27,200 nt of DNA from UBA4417 sp031550085 (GCA_031550085.1 JAVBOY010000047.1:1-27200), one strand, 5' to 3'. Positions 5,375 to 13,315 are shown, counted from the first letter of the stretch. The notes: generated by a model not told the origin, from the sequence alone. Numbers and translations: made by a program.

Positions 5375-7429
5375 ATGGTTATTCATAACAACATATTATC
5401 CGTAACCGTTCCCGAACTTATACAGTGCGACATCGACGTTAATACCATTAAAAAAGGTCTTCAACGTAATCGCACTGGTGAAAATTATTGTTGGGAGCAT
5501 CACAAAGAAGGTAAGCGGGTGTATGTGCATTATGAGGGCCTGAAAGACACTTACAAAGCCTTGATTAAGCAGGTTCTTTGCGATGGCGTGGAACCGGCTT
5601 TGTGGCTTAAAAACCAGGAAGCGGAAAAACTAAACCGTTCTTTATTGGAATTGTGCAACAGTCTACCGAACCTGGTTGAAGTTTCTGCCGATGATATCAG
5701 GAATTTGAATGAGCGGAAGCTGTTTGAACCTACCGATGTTCACAAGATTGCCCGCGCCGCCGGATGGTTGCGCTTGTGGCGAAAAATGGATGTAAAAACC
5801 GCACGAAAACACGGTTTTGCTTCTGTGAAAGAAATTCAAAAAGAGTTATTTAAATGCTGTTTAAACGACCAGGTTAAAGGGTTTGTAAAATTCCCGAAAC
5901 CGATCAATAACGAGCGGGTTCTTGACCGCAAAGCCCGCGAATATGCAAAAACCGGGCTTGAATGCTTGATAAGCGGCTGTTTTGGCAATGTAAACCGGGA
6001 ATTGATCGACAACAGGGTTCATGCCTTATTGATGACCCTGGCCGGAAATCCGGTAAAACTCAGCTTTGAAGACATCGGATTGTATTATAATTCTGCGGCC
6101 GAAAAAAACGGATTGCCAAAAATGACCGTTTCGGCGATTAAACACCACTTAAACAAGCCGAAAAACAAACGGGTTTGGATGTATGCCCGCCACGGCAAGC
6201 ATGCAGCCGATTCAATTTTCCATCCGGAAATTGAACGGGATTTACCCAGCCGCCCGGACGCACTTTGGTCGCTCGACGGTACCACGATGCAATTGTATTA
6301 CCGGGATTCAAACGGTAAGATTAAATCCGACCTCTATGTTTATTTTGTAACTGATGTTTATAGTTCGGCTATTATCGGGTATAGTGTAGCGTTTTCGGAA
6401 ACTTCCGGAATGGTCGCAGAAGCTTTGAAGAATGCCATCGATACGCACGGATACAAGCCCTACCAGCTGCAATACGACGGAAGTTCGGCCAATGTAAGCG
6501 AAGTTATACAATCGCTGATGAATAATATGAGCCGTGTGCATTTTGCCTGCAAACCCTATCACGGGCAAGGCAAGTACGTTGAAACCTATATCGGCCACTT
6601 TCAACAACGGGTATTGCGCAAAAACGAAGCTTTTAAAGGGGGTAATATCACGGCAACATCGCTTAATTCAAAGGCAAACCCCGACCTTTTAAAGAGATTT
6701 AAAAAGAACCCCGAATTACTGTTGACTGAAAGCGAAATCATTGCCCAATTCGGCGCAATGGTCGATGAGTGGAATGCACGAGGCGAAAAACGGGATAAAT
6801 ACGGCCTTTGGGTTGGTGAAAGCAAGTTGCAACGTTACCAACACGCCCATGCCGACCGGGTAAAATTGAACTACTTCGAAAAGATAAGCCTATTCTTTAT
6901 CGAACTCAAAAAAACCTACGAATATAAGAAGCAGGGTATCGAAGTCACGATATCCGGCAAGAAATACAAATTCATTGTCCCGGATATCGATCAAGTAGGA
7001 GATTTTGAGTTTTCGCGCCTGCATTTGGGTGAATCTTTCCAAATCCGCATGAATCCGCTATGTACGGATTTTATAAGCCTGTATCAAAATAAGATTTTGG
7101 TTGCAACCGCCCATGAAAAAGAACGCTACGCCTCATGCGCAGCCGACCTTAAAGACCGGCCGGGCCAAGGGATCAGAATCAAGCTGTTTATTGAAAAACA
7201 AGAACAATACGGCTATGAGCACGCCATGAGCGAAATGCAGCGCCAAAGAGAAGAACTGGAGCATTACGAATTAAAAGCCACCGGAACCGACGGTTTTGGT
7301 TTTGGTTGGCAGGACACATCCAAGCCGCTGTATAATAAGATTGAAAACTACCGGGAAGATGTTCAAAACAATATGGCGGATGCAAATGAAATTACCAATC
7401 CTGCTTTGCGGGCTTTGCTGAATATGTAA
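5375..7429 (+). CDS. MuA-like DDE transposase
   Basis: 684 aa, close to the size of Mu A (663). The N-terminal part (about 1-250) has winged-helix-like DNA-binding segments. The catalytic core shows Asp301 (WSLDGTTMQ), Asp368 (LQYDGSS) and Glu403 (KYVETYIGHFQ), the D-D-35-E pattern of rve-type transposases. A beta-rich mu-transpos_C region follows (about 500-600), then a charged helical tail that in Mu contacts MuB. It cuts and joins the phage ends for integration and replicative transposition. MuB-like ATPase follows 20 bp later. All three catalytic residues are present. Confidence 0.93.
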   Translation: MVIHNNILSVTVPELIQCDIDVNTIKKGLQRNRTGENYCWEHHKEGKRVYVHYEGLKDTYKALIKQVLCDGVEPALWLKNQEAEKLNRSLLELCNSLPNLVEVSADDIRNLNERKLFEPTDVHKIARAAGWLRLWRKMDVKTARKHGFASVKEIQKELFKCCLNDQVKGFVKFPKPINNERVLDRKAREYAKTGLECLISGCFGNVNRELIDNRVHALLMTLAGNPVKLSFEDIGLYYNSAAEKNGLPKMTVSAIKHHLNKPKNKRVWMYARHGKHAADSIFHPEIERDLPSRPDALWSLDGTTMQLYYRDSNGKIKSDLYVYFVTDVYSSAIIGYSVAFSETSGMVAEALKNAIDTHGYKPYQLQYDGSSANVSEVIQSLMNNMSRVHFACKPYHGQGKYVETYIGHFQQRVLRKNEAFKGGNITATSLNSKANPDLLKRFKKNPELLLTESEIIAQFGAMVDEWNARGEKRDKYGLWVGESKLQRYQHAHADRVKLNYFEKISLFFIELKKTYEYKKQGIEVTISGKKYKFIVPDIDQVGDFEFSRLHLGESFQIRMNPLCTDFISLYQNKILVATAHEKERYASCAADLKDRPGQGIRIKLFIEKQEQYGYEHAMSEMQRQREELEHYELKATGTDGFGFGWQDTSKPLYNKIENYREDVQNNMADANEITNPALRALLNM

Positions 7430-7449
7430 AAATCAAATCGTATAAAATC

Positions 7450-8409
7450 ATGGAAATTACCAGTCAAATTAAAGAACGTGTAGTAAATGCACTGTTGAAT
7501 GACATGCAACAACGCGGTTTCGGCTCACAAAACGAGCATGCCAAATATATGGCAAACCTGCTTTCCATTCCGTTCGACAAAGCCGCCATGAGCCAAATTA
7601 AGAAGCCGTCAGGTTACAAGGCTATTAAGGATAGCAGTTGGTTGAAATTTGCCAAATACTTCAACCTGTTAAGTAAAAACAGTTGGAATACAGCGCAAAC
7701 AAACACCTACATTGTTGTTCAAACGGCGTTGGATTTATGTAAAACAGACGGAATTTGGCAAGTGCTTTGCGATATTGCCGGGGTTGGCAAATCTTACGCC
7801 GCCTACGAATATTCGCAACACCGCAAAGAAACAGTTTTTTACATTGATTGCTCGGATTGTTCCTCCAAGTCGGATTTTATCCTTGAATTGGCGCGTCAAT
7901 TAGGGTTGCAACGTACCAGTACCTACAATAAGTTGTGGCGGGAAGTTACCAACGAATTGTTATTGCTTGATCGCCCCTTATTGATCTTGGATGAATTTGG
8001 CGACGTAGCCGAGGGGGTTGTTACCTTATTGAAAGGATTGTATAATAAATCGGATATGGGTGATCACATGGCCCTGGGAGCCTATTTTATCGGTGCCGAT
8101 AATTTAAAGAAACGTTTAACCGACGGGCGCAAACGAAATAAACCTTCTTATGCCGAGTTTTGGAGCCGCTTCGATAATCAAATAACCTCATTGAATTTCG
8201 ACCGCCGGCCGGATAATTTCCGCACCGAACTTAAATCGGAAATCGAAAAAATTGTCGACCAAAACCTACCTGCCGAACTTTCGGACAAACGGGATTTAAT
8301 CATAGAAAAAAGCCTGAAAACAAATGGTGTGCGTGCTATCCGCAAGGAAATTGCATTGCAGCAAAAAATCAAATCATTATTAATCGAAAACCAAAGCCAT
8401 GCCAACTAA
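7450..8409 (+). CDS. MuB-like AAA+ ATPase, target-DNA activator
   Basis: 319 aa, near the 312 of MuB. Residues about 1-75 form an N-terminal helix-turn-helix-like domain. Walker A is GVGKS at 111-115 and Walker B is LLILDE at 177-182; the arrangement is that of the AAA_22/MuB group. MuB coats target DNA in an ATP-dependent way, delivers it to the transposase, and gives target immunity. It follows the transposase gene and overlaps the next gene by 11 bp, implying coupled translation. Confidence 0.9.
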   Translation: MEITSQIKERVVNALLNDMQQRGFGSQNEHAKYMANLLSIPFDKAAMSQIKKPSGYKAIKDSSWLKFAKYFNLLSKNSWNTAQTNTYIVVQTALDLCKTDGIWQVLCDIAGVGKSYAAYEYSQHRKETVFYIDCSDCSSKSDFILELARQLGLQRTSTYNKLWREVTNELLLLDRPLLILDEFGDVAEGVVTLLKGLYNKSDMGDHMALGAYFIGADNLKKRLTDGRKRNKPSYAEFWSRFDNQITSLNFDRRPDNFRTELKSEIEKIVDQNLPAELSDKRDLIIEKSLKTNGVRAIRKEIALQQKIKSLLIENQSHAN

Positions 8410-8854
8410 TCCACATGCCCGTTTTTTTGCGCTTTTGAGAAAATTACCCCAAAGCAGTGAAGAAGATTTAATCTGGAAGCATAGCCGTACGGTCACCACT
8501 TCATTAAGTGAGTTTTATCGAAAAATGCCGTGCGAATATGCTCAAATGATCGCCGCTATGCAAAGCATGGTTGATCAAATTCATGGGAAACAACAGCCCG
8601 ATGAAGCCGAAGAAGCGCAAAAACGACGTTTCAGGAGCCTTATTTTAGGCAAATTGAACGAATGGGGTATTGTAGTCAAAAATTGGGATTACAGCGAAGT
8701 AAATGCGATTATTCAGGGCTGGACAAAATCGCAAAAAACGCTTAAAACCATGACGCTGGATGAATTAAAAAAGTTGTCCCGGCAAATCCACTCTATTATG
8801 GATTGGTACAGCAAGAAACAATCGACCATCAACAAACAGGCAAAACTAAACTAA
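8399..8854 (+). CDS. conserved Bacteroidetes phage protein
   Basis: 151 aa, starting inside the 3' end of the MuB-like gene. The pattern of LRKLPQSSEEDLIWKHS, LSEFYRKMPCEYAQMI and LDELKKLSRQIHSIMDW resembles a protein family I associate with Bacteroidetes prophage early operons. Helical throughout. By position it could correspond to the gp16/GemA slot in Mu, but I do not see the DUF1018 motif, so no function is given. Confidence 0.6.
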   Translation: MPTNPHARFFALLRKLPQSSEEDLIWKHSRTVTTSLSEFYRKMPCEYAQMIAAMQSMVDQIHGKQQPDEAEEAQKRRFRSLILGKLNEWGIVVKNWDYSEVNAIIQGWTKSQKTLKTMTLDELKKLSRQIHSIMDWYSKKQSTINKQAKLN

Positions 8855-8856
8855 CA

Positions 8857-9126
8857 ATGGCGCGAAAAGGCGGATATAACCGGCGTAATTACCTGCTGAG
8901 AGTAAAAGCGGTAAATGAAGTGTATTTGGAGCATCACAGCAAAGGTATTCCGGCTGAACGCATTTTCAAAGACTACATTCAAAAGCAGTTTTTTATCGGT
9001 CGCACCAGGTTTTTTGAATACCTAACCATCCCATATAAGCAGGAACTTAAAAAACTGGATGAGGTTCAACAGCAGCAACGCACCTTATTTGACGTCGAAA
9101 ACCTTAATACAACACCCGATGAATAA
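8857..9126 (+). CDS. small basic, possibly DNA-binding protein
   Basis: 89 aa from ATG 8857, three bases after the previous stop; the frame is open farther upstream but within the preceding gene. The first 65 residues are basic and helical (YNRRNYLLRVKAVNEVYLEH, then RIFKDYIQKQFFIGRTRFFE), with the spacing of a helix-turn-helix. Acidic tail. It could be a transcription regulator of the middle or late genes, but it lacks a recognisable Mor/C signature. Confidence 0.5.
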   Translation: MARKGGYNRRNYLLRVKAVNEVYLEHHSKGIPAERIFKDYIQKQFFIGRTRFFEYLTIPYKQELKKLDEVQQQQRTLFDVENLNTTPDE

Positions 9127-9313
9127 AGATCAAGCCAGACGGTACCGCCTCCATCGAGCAGCCAAAAACTTGGGTTGCACCGTTAAAGCCTATAAACACG
9201 AGGTTTTTATAAATCATGAATTACTAAACGATGATTATTGCGGGAAATTACCCCCCCCCCCCGTGCTGAAATTACGGGACGAGTTCAAATACAACATTCA
9301 ATTAACTATCTAA
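9119..9313 (+). CDS. small protein with C12 tract
   Basis: 64 aa, ATG overlapping the end of the preceding gene by 8 bp. The basic start (MNKDQARRYRLHRAAKNLG) is followed by VFINHELLNDDYCGK and then four prolines encoded by twelve C in a row (9251-9262), and LKLRDEFKYNIQLTI. No family recognised. Gain of one C would read on in another frame to about 9328; loss of one C would stop at TGA right after the tract. See findings. Confidence 0.5.
   Translation: MNKDQARRYRLHRAAKNLGCTVKAYKHEVFINHELLNDDYCGKLPPPPVLKLRDEFKYNIQLTI
9251..9262. repeat. homopolymer tract of 12 C
   Basis: Twelve uninterrupted C inside a coding region of an otherwise moderate-GC prophage. Tracts of this length are typical slippage sites. 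Confidence 0.9.
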
Positions 9314-9319
9314 CCATCA

Positions 9320-9580
9320 ATGAAAGCTAAAAAAATATACATCGTAAAGTTTATGAGTACCGGCGAATCGGATTCGCCATGCAGTAAGTACTCAAAAATA
9401 TACAACAAATTTGCTATTATCGACACGGGCGGTAACATTGATGAGATAATTGAGGGGCTCCGCTTGCAGGAGCAAGAAGCTTTTCAACAAGTAAACAAAT
9501 GTAAAGTGACTACCAAGGTAGTAGCTAAAGAGGTAATCACTATCAATCAAATTTTAGTATCAAAAAACGATAACCATTAA
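9320..9580 (+). CDS. hypothetical phage protein
   Basis: 86 aa. Starts MKAKKIYIVKFMSTGES, with an alternating hydrophobic strand pattern, then a likely helix (IDEIIEGLRLQEQEAFQQV) and a second strand pair (KVTTKVVAKEVITINQILV). An alpha/beta fold is likely. No motif or family recognised. Same strand and spacing as its operon neighbours. Confidence 0.5.
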   Translation: MKAKKIYIVKFMSTGESDSPCSKYSKIYNKFAIIDTGGNIDEIIEGLRLQEQEAFQQVNKCKVTTKVVAKEVITINQILVSKNDNH

Positions 9581-9591
9581 AACCAAAAGTT

Positions 9592-9804
9592 ATGAAAGTG
9601 ACCGCCATATGGAAACATAAAAACCCGTTTGCGCAAACGGATACGACAAGAACCCAACAGGTAAATTTTTTCGACAAAATAAGCTTGGATGAGATTTACC
9701 GATTAGCAGAAGAAGTAACCCCGGAAGGGTTTTACCTCCAAAAAATAGTAACCCCGGATAGGGTGTACGAATATGATCAACACGGAAAATTAATTGAAAA
9801 CTAA
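9592..9804 (+). CDS. hypothetical phage protein
   Basis: 70 aa from ATG 9592. Opens MKVTAIWKHKNPFAQTDTT and has DKISLDEIYRLAEEV and RVYEYDQHGKLIEN. Small and soluble. It ends just before the DUF3164 gene, whose possible TTG start overlaps it. Family unknown. Confidence 0.5.
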   Translation: MKVTAIWKHKNPFAQTDTTRTQQVNFFDKISLDEIYRLAEEVTPEGFYLQKIVTPDRVYEYDQHGKLIEN

Positions 9805-9817
9805 AAAACGCAATGCA

Positions 9818-10432
9818 ATGATACAAGAAGTAAACAAAGGAGTTTGGATTGACGAAACGGGACGGGAAATCCCGGTAAAGTACATCAATAAATCCGACAA
9901 ATTAAAAGAACGCTATTTGGGCCGAATTTCAAAACGGGCCGAAAAGTTACACAATGACCTGTTTGAGTTTAAAGCGGAAGTCTCAAAGCTTGGCCAAGAA
10001 GTCTATGATAAAGCGATGGAAGACTTTAAAGTTTCCGGTAACGGGAAAGGAAACTATACACTGTATAATTTCGACCGGTCTATCCGCTTGGAAACGAGCA
10101 TAAACGAACTGATTACATTCGACGATTTGGCAATTAAAGCAAGTAAAGAGCATTTGGATGTCTTTTTTAGCGAAAACCTCGATCCCAAGGTTGAGTTTAT
10201 AGCCGATCTGGTAAAAGACGCCTTCAGCACAACAAAAGGAAAACTGGACACTAAAAAAGTCATGTCCCTTTTGAAATACAAAAGCAAAATTAAACACGAA
10301 TCCTTCCAAAAAAGTATGGTATGCCTTGAGGAGGGGATTCGCCGCCCAAGTTCCAAAACGTACTACCGTATTGCGGTGCGACTGGACGATGGAAGCTACA
10401 AAAACATCGACTTGAATTTTTCAAGTATTTAA
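9818..10432 (+). CDS. DUF3164 family protein
   Basis: 204 aa from ATG 9818 (MIQEVNKGVWIDETGREIPV); a TTG at 9794 is possible but overlaps the upstream gene. The N-terminal WIDETGREIPVKYI segment, the long helix with FEFKAEVSKLG and the YTLYNFDRSIRLE strand fit DUF3164, a family found next to the transposition genes of many Mu-like phages. Function is not established. Its presence supports assignment of the element as a transposable phage. Confidence 0.7.
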   Translation: MIQEVNKGVWIDETGREIPVKYINKSDKLKERYLGRISKRAEKLHNDLFEFKAEVSKLGQEVYDKAMEDFKVSGNGKGNYTLYNFDRSIRLETSINELITFDDLAIKASKEHLDVFFSENLDPKVEFIADLVKDAFSTTKGKLDTKKVMSLLKYKSKIKHESFQKSMVCLEEGIRRPSSKTYYRIAVRLDDGSYKNIDLNFSSI

Positions 10433-10470
10433 AAGATAACAACATACCAGTTTGCAACAAAAATCAGAAA

Positions 10471-10728
10471 ATGAATGTGACTTACAATAAGAAAGCGTTT
10501 TTGCTTCCAAGCAGCCCTTGGAGTATGGCGTCTTTCCATGCTATGATTGAGCCAGAGGGTGCGTGTCACTTTCGTATACATGATTGCAAGGGTGGTATTC
10601 ATTTGTGGAATGATCTTACTGTGCAGAGTGAAGTATCGGAGTTTATAGAAAAAATGCGATGTTTAGCTCAAGCAGCTATTGAATTTGCAGAATTTATTGA
10701 GAATAATTATGTGCACATAAACTTGTAA
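10471..10728 (+). CDS. hypothetical phage protein
   Basis: 85 aa. Contains FRIHDCKGGIHLWNDL and an amphipathic helix FIEKMRCLAQAAIEFAEFIE. The 3' end includes a perfect 14-bp palindrome, TTATGTGCACATAA (10707-10720). Small, soluble, no family recognised. Confidence 0.45.
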   Translation: MNVTYNKKAFLLPSSPWSMASFHAMIEPEGACHFRIHDCKGGIHLWNDLTVQSEVSEFIEKMRCLAQAAIEFAEFIENNYVHINL

Positions 10729-10754
10729 ATTAATATCTTAAAAGATTTATAGTC

Positions 10755-10997
10755 ATGAAATTTTACGGCAATTTATCCACGGAAGAAAAAAAAGGCATTG
10801 ATATCAATGCGATGAAGGCGGAAGTCGACAAAATGACGCATGTGGAAATGTGTTCGCTTTGGCGGTTTCACACAAGCGATTCTTATTCGCCTTACTTTGA
10901 TTCCACGCATCCAATATGTGGGTATTTCAAAGACAGGTTGTTCAAACACTTTGGTGGATTTACCCCGGAAATTTCAAAACAGATTGGATGGCAATAA
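10755..10997 (+). CDS. hypothetical phage protein
   Basis: 80 aa, MKFYGNLSTEEKKG at the start, then a helix (AMKAEVDKMTHVEMCSLWRF), SDSYSPYFDST and HPICGYFKDRLFKHFGGFTP. The HVEMCSLWRF...YFKDRLFKHFGG layout looks like small Bacteroidetes phage proteins of unknown role. Ends 8 bp before the tRNA-like RNA at 11006. Confidence 0.5.
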   Translation: MKFYGNLSTEEKKGIDINAMKAEVDKMTHVEMCSLWRFHTSDSYSPYFDSTHPICGYFKDRLFKHFGGFTPEISKQIGWQ

Positions 10998-11005
10998 AAT
11001 CTGAA

Positions 11006-11181
11006 ACCAGTGTGGCTGAAATGGGTAACAGCAGGCAGATAGGAGTTTGCACAGAGTAGTAAGAAAGGATGTGTATTTCCAATAGAATGAGATAAGTCTT
11101 TCTGTCGTAAAAAATGGCGAAAGCCGAGGCGATTGTATCTTACTGGCGTCTCATGCGGGTTCGAATCCCGCCACTGGCTCA
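11006..11181 (+). ncRNA. tRNA-like RNA with a long insertion
   Basis: The 5' part has an acceptor strand (CCAGTG, 11007-11012), T8/G9, and a D-arm: GCTG, loop AAATGGGTAA with the GG pair and A21, CAGC (11015-11032). GCAGA/TTTGC (11035-11051) makes an anticodon-arm-like hairpin with a 6-nt loop. The 3' part has a perfect T-arm (GCGGG, TTCGAAT, CCCGC; 11155-11171) and the acceptor strand CACTGG (11172-11177), exact complement of the 5' strand. About 100 nt separate the halves, including a GGC-GAAA-GCC hairpin (11116-11125). Could be an interrupted tRNA, a decayed tRNA or a tmRNA-like fold. Confidence 0.45.
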
Positions 11182-11218
11182 AACAATCATTTTAAATAAT
11201 CTTCAAACCTTTTAAACC

Positions 11219-11425
11219 ATGAGTAATAAAAATAGAACTACCAAACGCGGAATCGGCTTATTAAGCCTTGTTTTCCTTTTGTTTTTAACGTTAAAACTGG
11301 CTCAGATCGGACTTGTCGCCACATGGTCATGGTGGTGGGTGTTTGCCCCTATTTGGATTCCTGTAGCCGGTGCGTTAATGATCCTTATCATATACGCCAT
11401 CCTTGTGATTGTGAGCAAAAATTAA
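11219..11425 (+). CDS. small membrane protein, Fragile-X-F-like
   Basis: 68 aa, two hydrophobic helices (about 13-32 and 44-64) joined by TWSWWWVFAPIWIPVAG. The WSWWWVxxPxWIP block is the mark of the small phage/bacterial proteins annotated as transmembrane Fragile-X-F. They are found in many prophages; the role is unknown. Located between the tRNA-like RNA and a structured intergenic region. Confidence 0.65.
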   Translation: MSNKNRTTKRGIGLLSLVFLLFLTLKLAQIGLVATWSWWWVFAPIWIPVAGALMILIIYAILVIVSKN

Positions 11426-11429
11426 TCTT

Positions 11430-11499
11430 AAACCGGCAGGCGGACAAATTGTGATTTGATTGTCAGCTTTGTTAAACTTGATAAGTCCGCCTCCGGTTT
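11430..11499 (+). terminator. large inverted repeat, terminator or structured RNA
   Basis: AAACCGG-CA-GGCGGAC (11430-11445) pairs with GTCCGCC-T-CCGGTTT (11485-11499), 14 bp with a small internal bulge and a 39-nt loop. A short T-run follows. It separates the membrane-protein gene from the HNH gene; the long loop is unusual for a plain terminator. Confidence 0.55.
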
Positions 11500-11514
11500 T
11501 TACAGTAAAGCACT

Positions 11515-12192
11515 ATGAAACGAGCAAATATTTTAACCCATGAGCAGGTATTGGAAATAGTGGAGTTGTATGCAAATACACCGGCAAAAGAAATAGCATT
11601 ATTATACAATAAGCCCTTGTCAACTATCTATAAAACGGCTCAGCGTTATGGTGTGAAAAAAAGCGAAGAGTTTCGTAACTCGTCACTGAGCGGACGAATC
11701 CAAAAAGGACAACGATTATCAGAGGCGACAGAGTTTAAAAAGGGGATGATCCCGGCAACCAAGGGCAAAAAACTGTCGGAAATCTGCAAATCGAAAGAGG
11801 CATTGCAAAGGAGCGCAGCAAACCGTTGGCAAAAAGGAAATAAGCCACATACAACGAAATACGATGGAGCTATTACCTTACGGCGCATGCAGCAAAAAGG
11901 CATAGGCGAGTGCCAGCCTTACTACTTTATTCGGATTGTAGAAAACAAATGGGAATTTCTTCACCGCTATCTTTGGAAAGAATCCTTTGGCGATATTCCA
12001 AAGGGGTTTAACATAGTATTTAAAGACGGCAATACACTGAACTGCGTCATTGAAAACCTTGAATGTATATCCAGCGCCGAACTTGCCGAACGCAACCGGA
12101 TTACTCGCTACCCAAAAGAACTACAAATAGCAATTAAAACGAAAAATAAACTCATTAAAAAAATAAAAGATCATGGCACGAAATCAAATTGA
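11515..12192 (+). CDS. HNH endonuclease
   Basis: 225 aa. Residues 1-50 look like a helix-turn-helix (EQVLEIVELYANTPAKEIAL, then LSTIYKTAQRYGV). The middle is basic and probably extended, binding DNA. The catalytic HNH_3 motif is at about 145-180: FLHRYLWKESFGDIPKGFNI, FKDGNTLNC and IENLECIS, giving the His, Asn and second His/Asn positions. Such free-standing HNH enzymes in phages act as homing endonucleases or nickases. It lies about 330 bp downstream of the interrupted tRNA-like RNA. The end overlaps the next gene by 20 bp. Confidence 0.8.
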   Translation: MKRANILTHEQVLEIVELYANTPAKEIALLYNKPLSTIYKTAQRYGVKKSEEFRNSSLSGRIQKGQRLSEATEFKKGMIPATKGKKLSEICKSKEALQRSAANRWQKGNKPHTTKYDGAITLRRMQQKGIGECQPYYFIRIVENKWEFLHRYLWKESFGDIPKGFNIVFKDGNTLNCVIENLECISSAELAERNRITRYPKELQIAIKTKNKLIKKIKDHGTKSN

Positions 12193-12421
12193 AGACTTGA
12201 ATAATCATTTGTTTGCAGCCCTTGAGCGGCTGAATGACGAAGATATAGAAGGCGATAAACTCAGAGAGGAAATTGAACGGTCAAAAGCTATTGCAATCGT
12301 TGGCGGCAAAGTTGTTGACGGCATGAAAACGCAGGCAGACTTTTTTCGCATGATGCTCGAAAACGGTTATCGTCCGGAAATTCCGGAACAATTTAAGAAA
12401 ATGCTTCCTGAAAAACTTTAA
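12173..12421 (+). CDS. conserved small phage protein
   Basis: 82 aa, starting inside the HNH gene. The pattern LNNHLFAALERLNDEDIEGDK followed by LREEIERSKAIAIVGGKVVD is a recurrent small phage family whose members sit near HNH or replication genes. Mostly helical. Function unknown. Confidence 0.6.
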   Translation: MARNQIEDLNNHLFAALERLNDEDIEGDKLREEIERSKAIAIVGGKVVDGMKTQADFFRMMLENGYRPEIPEQFKKMLPEKL

Positions 12422-12431
12422 TTAAAAAAAC

Positions 12432-12623
12432 ATGAATCACGATATTTCACACTGCGAGCACGCAAGTTGTGCAAAAAAGGATAACTGCTACCGTTACCTG
12501 GCACACTTGGATTTAGTGGCCAAACAGGATGTTGTCGGGCACACTTATGCAAGACCTACTGACGACATTGAAAAGGAAGGCTGCTCGCTGTATTGGCATG
12601 TGGAAGTAAGACGAATTAAATGA
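12432..12623 (+). CDS. Cys-rich small phage protein
   Basis: 63 aa with CEHASCAKKDNC (Cys 8, 13, 19) and a later Cys51, fitting a small metal-binding knuckle. CxxxxCxxxxxCYRY is common to small phage proteins of unknown role. It overlaps the start of the DnaA-like gene by 4 bp (ATGA), which implies coupled translation. Confidence 0.55.
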   Translation: MNHDISHCEHASCAKKDNCYRYLAHLDLVAKQDVVGHTYARPTDDIEKEGCSLYWHVEVRRIK

Positions 12624-12949
12624 ACACAAACGAGATTTCCGTTTATGCCATTCCCGGACTGCAGCCAATAGACCTGAACACCATATTAAAAAAAACGGCA
12701 TCTGCTTTTGGTGTCACCGTCGAGGCAATGCGCAGTAAAACGCGCAAGCGCAATGTAGTGTTTGCGAGGCATGCCTATTGTTACTTTTCAAGAACCAGGA
12801 CAAAAGAAACTTTTTCCACCATTGGCTCGTACATTGTAAGAGATCATGCAACGGCATTGTTTTCGGTTCGGGTAGCAAAAAACCTTATCGAAACGAAACA
12901 TAAAGAATTCCTGCCTTATTTTAAACAACTAGAAAACGCCCTTTTATGA
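12620..12949 (+). CDS. isolated DnaA domain IV-like DNA-binding protein
   Basis: 109 aa. Almost the whole protein matches the C-terminal DNA-binding domain of DnaA: ASAFGVTVEAMRSKTRKRNV, FARHAYCYF, then the signature IGSYIVRDHATALFSVRV (about 68-85), in which RDHAT makes the base contacts with DnaA boxes. The AAA+ domain is absent, so it cannot act as an initiator ATPase. It may bind DnaA boxes to control phage genes or compete with host DnaA. Overlaps both neighbours by 4 bp. Domain call is strong; role is inferred. Confidence 0.85.
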   Translation: MNTNEISVYAIPGLQPIDLNTILKKTASAFGVTVEAMRSKTRKRNVVFARHAYCYFSRTRTKETFSTIGSYIVRDHATALFSVRVAKNLIETKHKEFLPYFKQLENALL

Positions 12950-13296
12950 AAACCTCGCTATCCCTGACAAAAAGTGAATTAGAAGCCCTGATTAAACTGG
13001 CAAACCTTTTTATTTTCTTTGAGAGTGTCGGCAGCAACCTGGAAACGCACACCCATATTTCCGCACTCGAACAGTTTGTATTGCAACATGGTGGAAAATT
13101 TGTAACCGGACAGGTCAAGCCTAAAAATAGACTTACCTTGAACGACTTACAAACGCTTGCTTTTGCACAACACATAAATCTACACTTATATCAAATGCAG
13201 CATTACGAGCAAGCGCTTTGCCGGCGTATCATGGAGGTGATCGATAAAAAACTTGATTCGGAAATCCAACTAAGGAAAGCGATAAGAAGGAAATAA
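12946..13296 (+). CDS. hypothetical protein, last gene of the early operon
   Basis: 116 aa, start overlapping the DnaA-like gene (ATGA). Helical; LTKSELEALIKLANLFIFFE near the start and a basic end (EIQLRKAIRRK). The last gene before a strong terminator at 13316. No family recognised. Confidence 0.5.
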   Translation: MKTSLSLTKSELEALIKLANLFIFFESVGSNLETHTHISALEQFVLQHGGKFVTGQVKPKNRLTLNDLQTLAFAQHINLHLYQMQHYEQALCRRIMEVIDKKLDSEIQLRKAIRRK

Positions 13297-13315
13297 AAAT
13301 ATTGAATGTAATCCC

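Noticed and set aside
10707..10720. 14-bp palindrome TTATGTGCACATAA as an operator
   Set aside because: It lies within a coding region, is single-copy and is not near a promoter box.
10892..11182. Minus-strand ORF of 96 aa starting MSQWRDSNPHETP
   Set aside because: WRDSNP-type starts are the usual false translation of the antisense of a tRNA T-arm. It overlaps the tRNA-like RNA and the end of a plus gene.
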